Below, one piece after another: positions 35,527 to 37,332 of a stretch of 37,332 bases of DNA (position 1 is the first letter of the stretch; the number at the start of each line of letters is the position of its first letter). The notes below the pieces were generated by a model, which was not told the origin of the DNA, did no database searches, and was given only the letters and a program-made list of their open reading frames with translations. Made by a program: the position numbers and the translations under genes. The DNA comes from a virus, in the IMG/VR virus record IMGVR_UViG_3300037486_000738, positions 1 through 37,332 of that record; one strand, written 5' to 3'.

Positions 35527-35552
35527 AAAAGAGACCTAAAAAGTCTCTTTTG
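35527..35552 (+). terminator. Intrinsic terminator after the phosphoesterase gene
   Basis: AAAAGAGAC-CTAAAAA-GTCTCTTTT, a 9-bp stem with A-rich 5' and T-rich 3' ends, 25 nt after the stop. It separates this operon from the structural gene. Confidence 0.88.
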
Positions 35553-35790
35553 TCGTTTACAAAGAAAGAAAAATGCGTTAAAATTTAATTAAATTTTATT
35601 TTTAACATTTCTTTAACATCCCATATATTTCCAAATTATTAAATATTAATATGTTGATGTTATATATCTTTATGCATTTTTATATGTATAAAGGGTATGC
35701 ATTTACTTTACTTTTAATCACTTAAAACTCTGTATATATAATAATATAGTAATAAAATGACTACTAATATAAAATAAACAATTAGAAACT
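35553..35790 (+). promoter_or_regulatory. AT-rich leader of the prohead gene
   Basis: No gene is supported in this 238-nt gap. It contains a repeated TATGCATTT string (about 35672 and 35697), TATATATAATAATATA near 35735 and TAATATAAAATAAA at 35765-35778, 13 nt before the start. The last is the late-box-like motif also seen at 11076, which fits a late structural gene. Confidence 0.45.
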
Positions 35791-37332
35791 ATGGCAATGA
35801 AAAATTTATTGATTCTCGAAAGATCTTCGCAGAATCTTCAAAAAATCACCCGTAACGGAAAAACAATGTTAGAGGGTGTGTTTGCTGAGTTTGGAATTGA
35901 AAATCGCAATGGACGTATTTATGAAGAAAAGGAATATCTTCCTCACTTAGAGTATTTGAAAAAAGACATTGCTAATGGTAACTTACTTGGTGAATTAGAT
36001 CACCCTGAAAGATTTGAAGTTGCTCTTGGTAATGTTTCTCATAGAGTTTCTGAGTTATGGTACGACCAGCAAAAACGTCAAGTTTTAGGTCGTATTGAGA
36101 TTTTGGAGGGTACACCAAAGGGACAAATTGCTAAATCATTATTAGAAGCGGGAGTTCCACTTTCAATTTCTTCAAGAGCTGCAGGAACAGTAAATGAAGA
36201 TAAAACAGTTGCAATACAACAAATTTACACTTATGACTTAGTTGCTAAGCCAGGGTTTGAATCTGCTCAATTGCATTCTGTTAATGAAAGTGCTAATCCA
36301 AAACAAGCTTACATTAATGAATTAGTAAAACAACTTAATGAATCTTATACTTCGCGTCACGATCACAGCATCAGTTCTAAATTTGGCTTAGTAAATGAAA
36401 ATATCTCTATTATCGATTTGACGGATAAATTTCCTCAATTGAAAATACGTGAAGAAGCACAATTAATTAATAAAAATAATAATGAAAGTCAAATGGCAGA
36501 AACAAAACCAATGATGAATGAAGAAGCGATCCAACAATGGACAGAATTATTCAATAAAGAGCTTATCGCCATTAAAGATGATTTAAAGAAATTACAAGAA
36601 TCAGCCGGAGGCCCCGGTGAAATATCAAAATTGAAAGAATATGTTGAAAAAATACGTAAAATTCAAGAAGATTCTTTAAATTGGTCATCGGAAATCGCAA
36701 AAGCTGTAAATGAAGTTGCTACATATGCTGATGAATTAGCAAATAAAAGCAACAAACATTATAATCTAACTAAGAAGATTGTAGAAACTGTAGATTACAA
36801 TGCTAAAACACTTAATGCAACACAAGATTGGACGAGTGAAATAGCAAATGTTACAAATGCAATCGGAGAAACTGTAGACCATAATGCAGAAATGCTTGAT
36901 GGTTTAAACGAGTGGACAACTCAAATTGCAAAAGGTGTTAATTCACTTAATGAGTGGGGCGAAGAAAAAGCAAAAGCTATTAACGGCATGCATGAATGGA
37001 CCTCATCAATCGCAAAAAATCTTAATCACTCTGTTAACTGGACAGAAGATATGCTTGGAAGAGCAATTAGTAAAGAAGACGCGGTTAAACTAATGGAATA
37101 TGTAGAATTAGTTGCAGAATCAAAATCAAATCCAGAATTAAAAAATAAAATTGATGAAATGCTTAAAACAAACTCAATCACAGAAAAACCACTTAACGAA
37201 GCAAGTCTTAAAGGAATTGCAGTACTAGATACTGTTGCTAAAGTTGGTAATGTAAAAGTTGATACATCAAATCAAGGTCTCTCAGACGTTAAATTTGATG
37301 AAAAAACTAGAACAATTGAAGCTACTAAAATT
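35791..37332 (+). CDS. Prohead protease fused to scaffold/core region (3' partial)
   Basis: Open from 35791 to the window end (514 codons, no stop). Residues about 20-165 form a T4 gp21-like/Herpesvirus-type prohead protease: GELDHP with H71, SISSRAAG with candidate serine S127 or S128, and a DLVAKPGF segment near 160. The rest (from about 170) is a long charged helical region with four W(T/S)xxIA(K/N)-type repeats (NWSSEIAK, DWTSEIAN, EWTTQIAK, EWTSSIAK), as expected for a scaffold core. The enzyme would cleave head proteins during maturation. Start ATGGCAATG lies after a late-box-like motif. Confidence 0.85.
   Translation, partial: MAMKNLLILERSSQNLQKITRNGKTMLEGVFAEFGIENRNGRIYEEKEYLPHLEYLKKDIANGNLLGELDHPERFEVALGNVSHRVSELWYDQQKRQVLGRIEILEGTPKGQIAKSLLEAGVPLSISSRAAGTVNEDKTVAIQQIYTYDLVAKPGFESAQLHSVNESANPKQAYINELVKQLNESYTSRHDHSISSKFGLVNENISIIDLTDKFPQLKIREEAQLINKNNNESQMAETKPMMNEEAIQQWTELFNKELIAIKDDLKKLQESAGGPGEISKLKEYVEKIRKIQEDSLNWSSEIAKAVNEVATYADELANKSNKHYNLTKKIVETVDYNAKTLNATQDWTSEIANVTNAIGETVDHNAEMLDGLNEWTTQIAKGVNSLNEWGEEKAKAINGMHEWTSSIAKNLNHSVNWTEDMLGRAISKEDAVKLMEYVELVAESKSNPELKNKIDEMLKTNSITEKPLNEASLKGIAVLDTVAKVGNVKVDTSNQGLSDVKFDEKTRTIEATKI

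Overview
The window reads as part of a large (probably jumbo) tailed-phage genome that infects a Bacteroidetes host. Phage identity rests on an open-ended prohead protease/scaffold gene at the right edge, tail-fibre-type repeats, about 30 canonical tRNA genes plus roughly ten irregular ones, three free-standing homing endonucleases, and dense one-strand packing of tiny genes with ATGA overlaps. The host guess rests on a -7 promoter box of TAnnTTTG type, AT-rich leaders without Shine-Dalgarno sites, a BACON domain, and two proteins that end in type IX secretion (T9SS) sorting domains. Every supported gene is on the + strand.

Layout. 1-8.9 kb: an envelope module with a band-7-like protein, a membrane-anchored coiled-coil protein and a three-part ABC importer. 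The importer has a solute-binding protein fused to an OmpA domain, a permease and an ATPase, interleaved with small lipoproteins and membrane peptides. 9.1-16.7 kb and 21.9-24.1 kb: two tRNA arrays broken by homing endonucleases, small ORFs, hairpin elements and a T9SS-type secreted protein. 16.7-21.4 kb: small accessory genes including an HD hydrolase, translation initiation factor IF-1 and a bactofilin. 21.4-22.2 kb: a possible leader-peptide/terminator element, a WYL_2-like gene and a compact RNase P RNA. 24.1-33.2 kb: an export module with an SGNH-like hydrolase, an 842-residue PKD/T9SS protein, lipoproteins, a tail-fibre-repeat lipoprotein and a BACON protein. 33.2-37.3 kb: small membrane proteins, peptide deformylase, a calcineurin-like phosphatase, then the prohead protease-scaffold gene running off the end.

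How it may fit together (inference). One theme is takeover of translation, above all initiation: an initiator-type tRNA, IF-1, peptide deformylase, RNase P RNA and many tRNAs for A/T-ending codons. The other is rebuilding of the cell envelope: a nutrient importer tethered to the wall, seven predicted lipoproteins, several signal-peptide proteins and two predicted T9SS clients. Two recurrent promoter-like motifs are visible: one resembling host vegetative promoters but with a fixed 14-nt spacer in three clear cases, and one TATAAAATA-type motif just before some start codons that resembles T4-type late promoters.

The most unusual observations are the RNase P RNA and two tRNAs (Arg-ACG, Ile-UAU) in which the D-arm-like segment lies after the anticodon arm. 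All RNA folds were done by eye.
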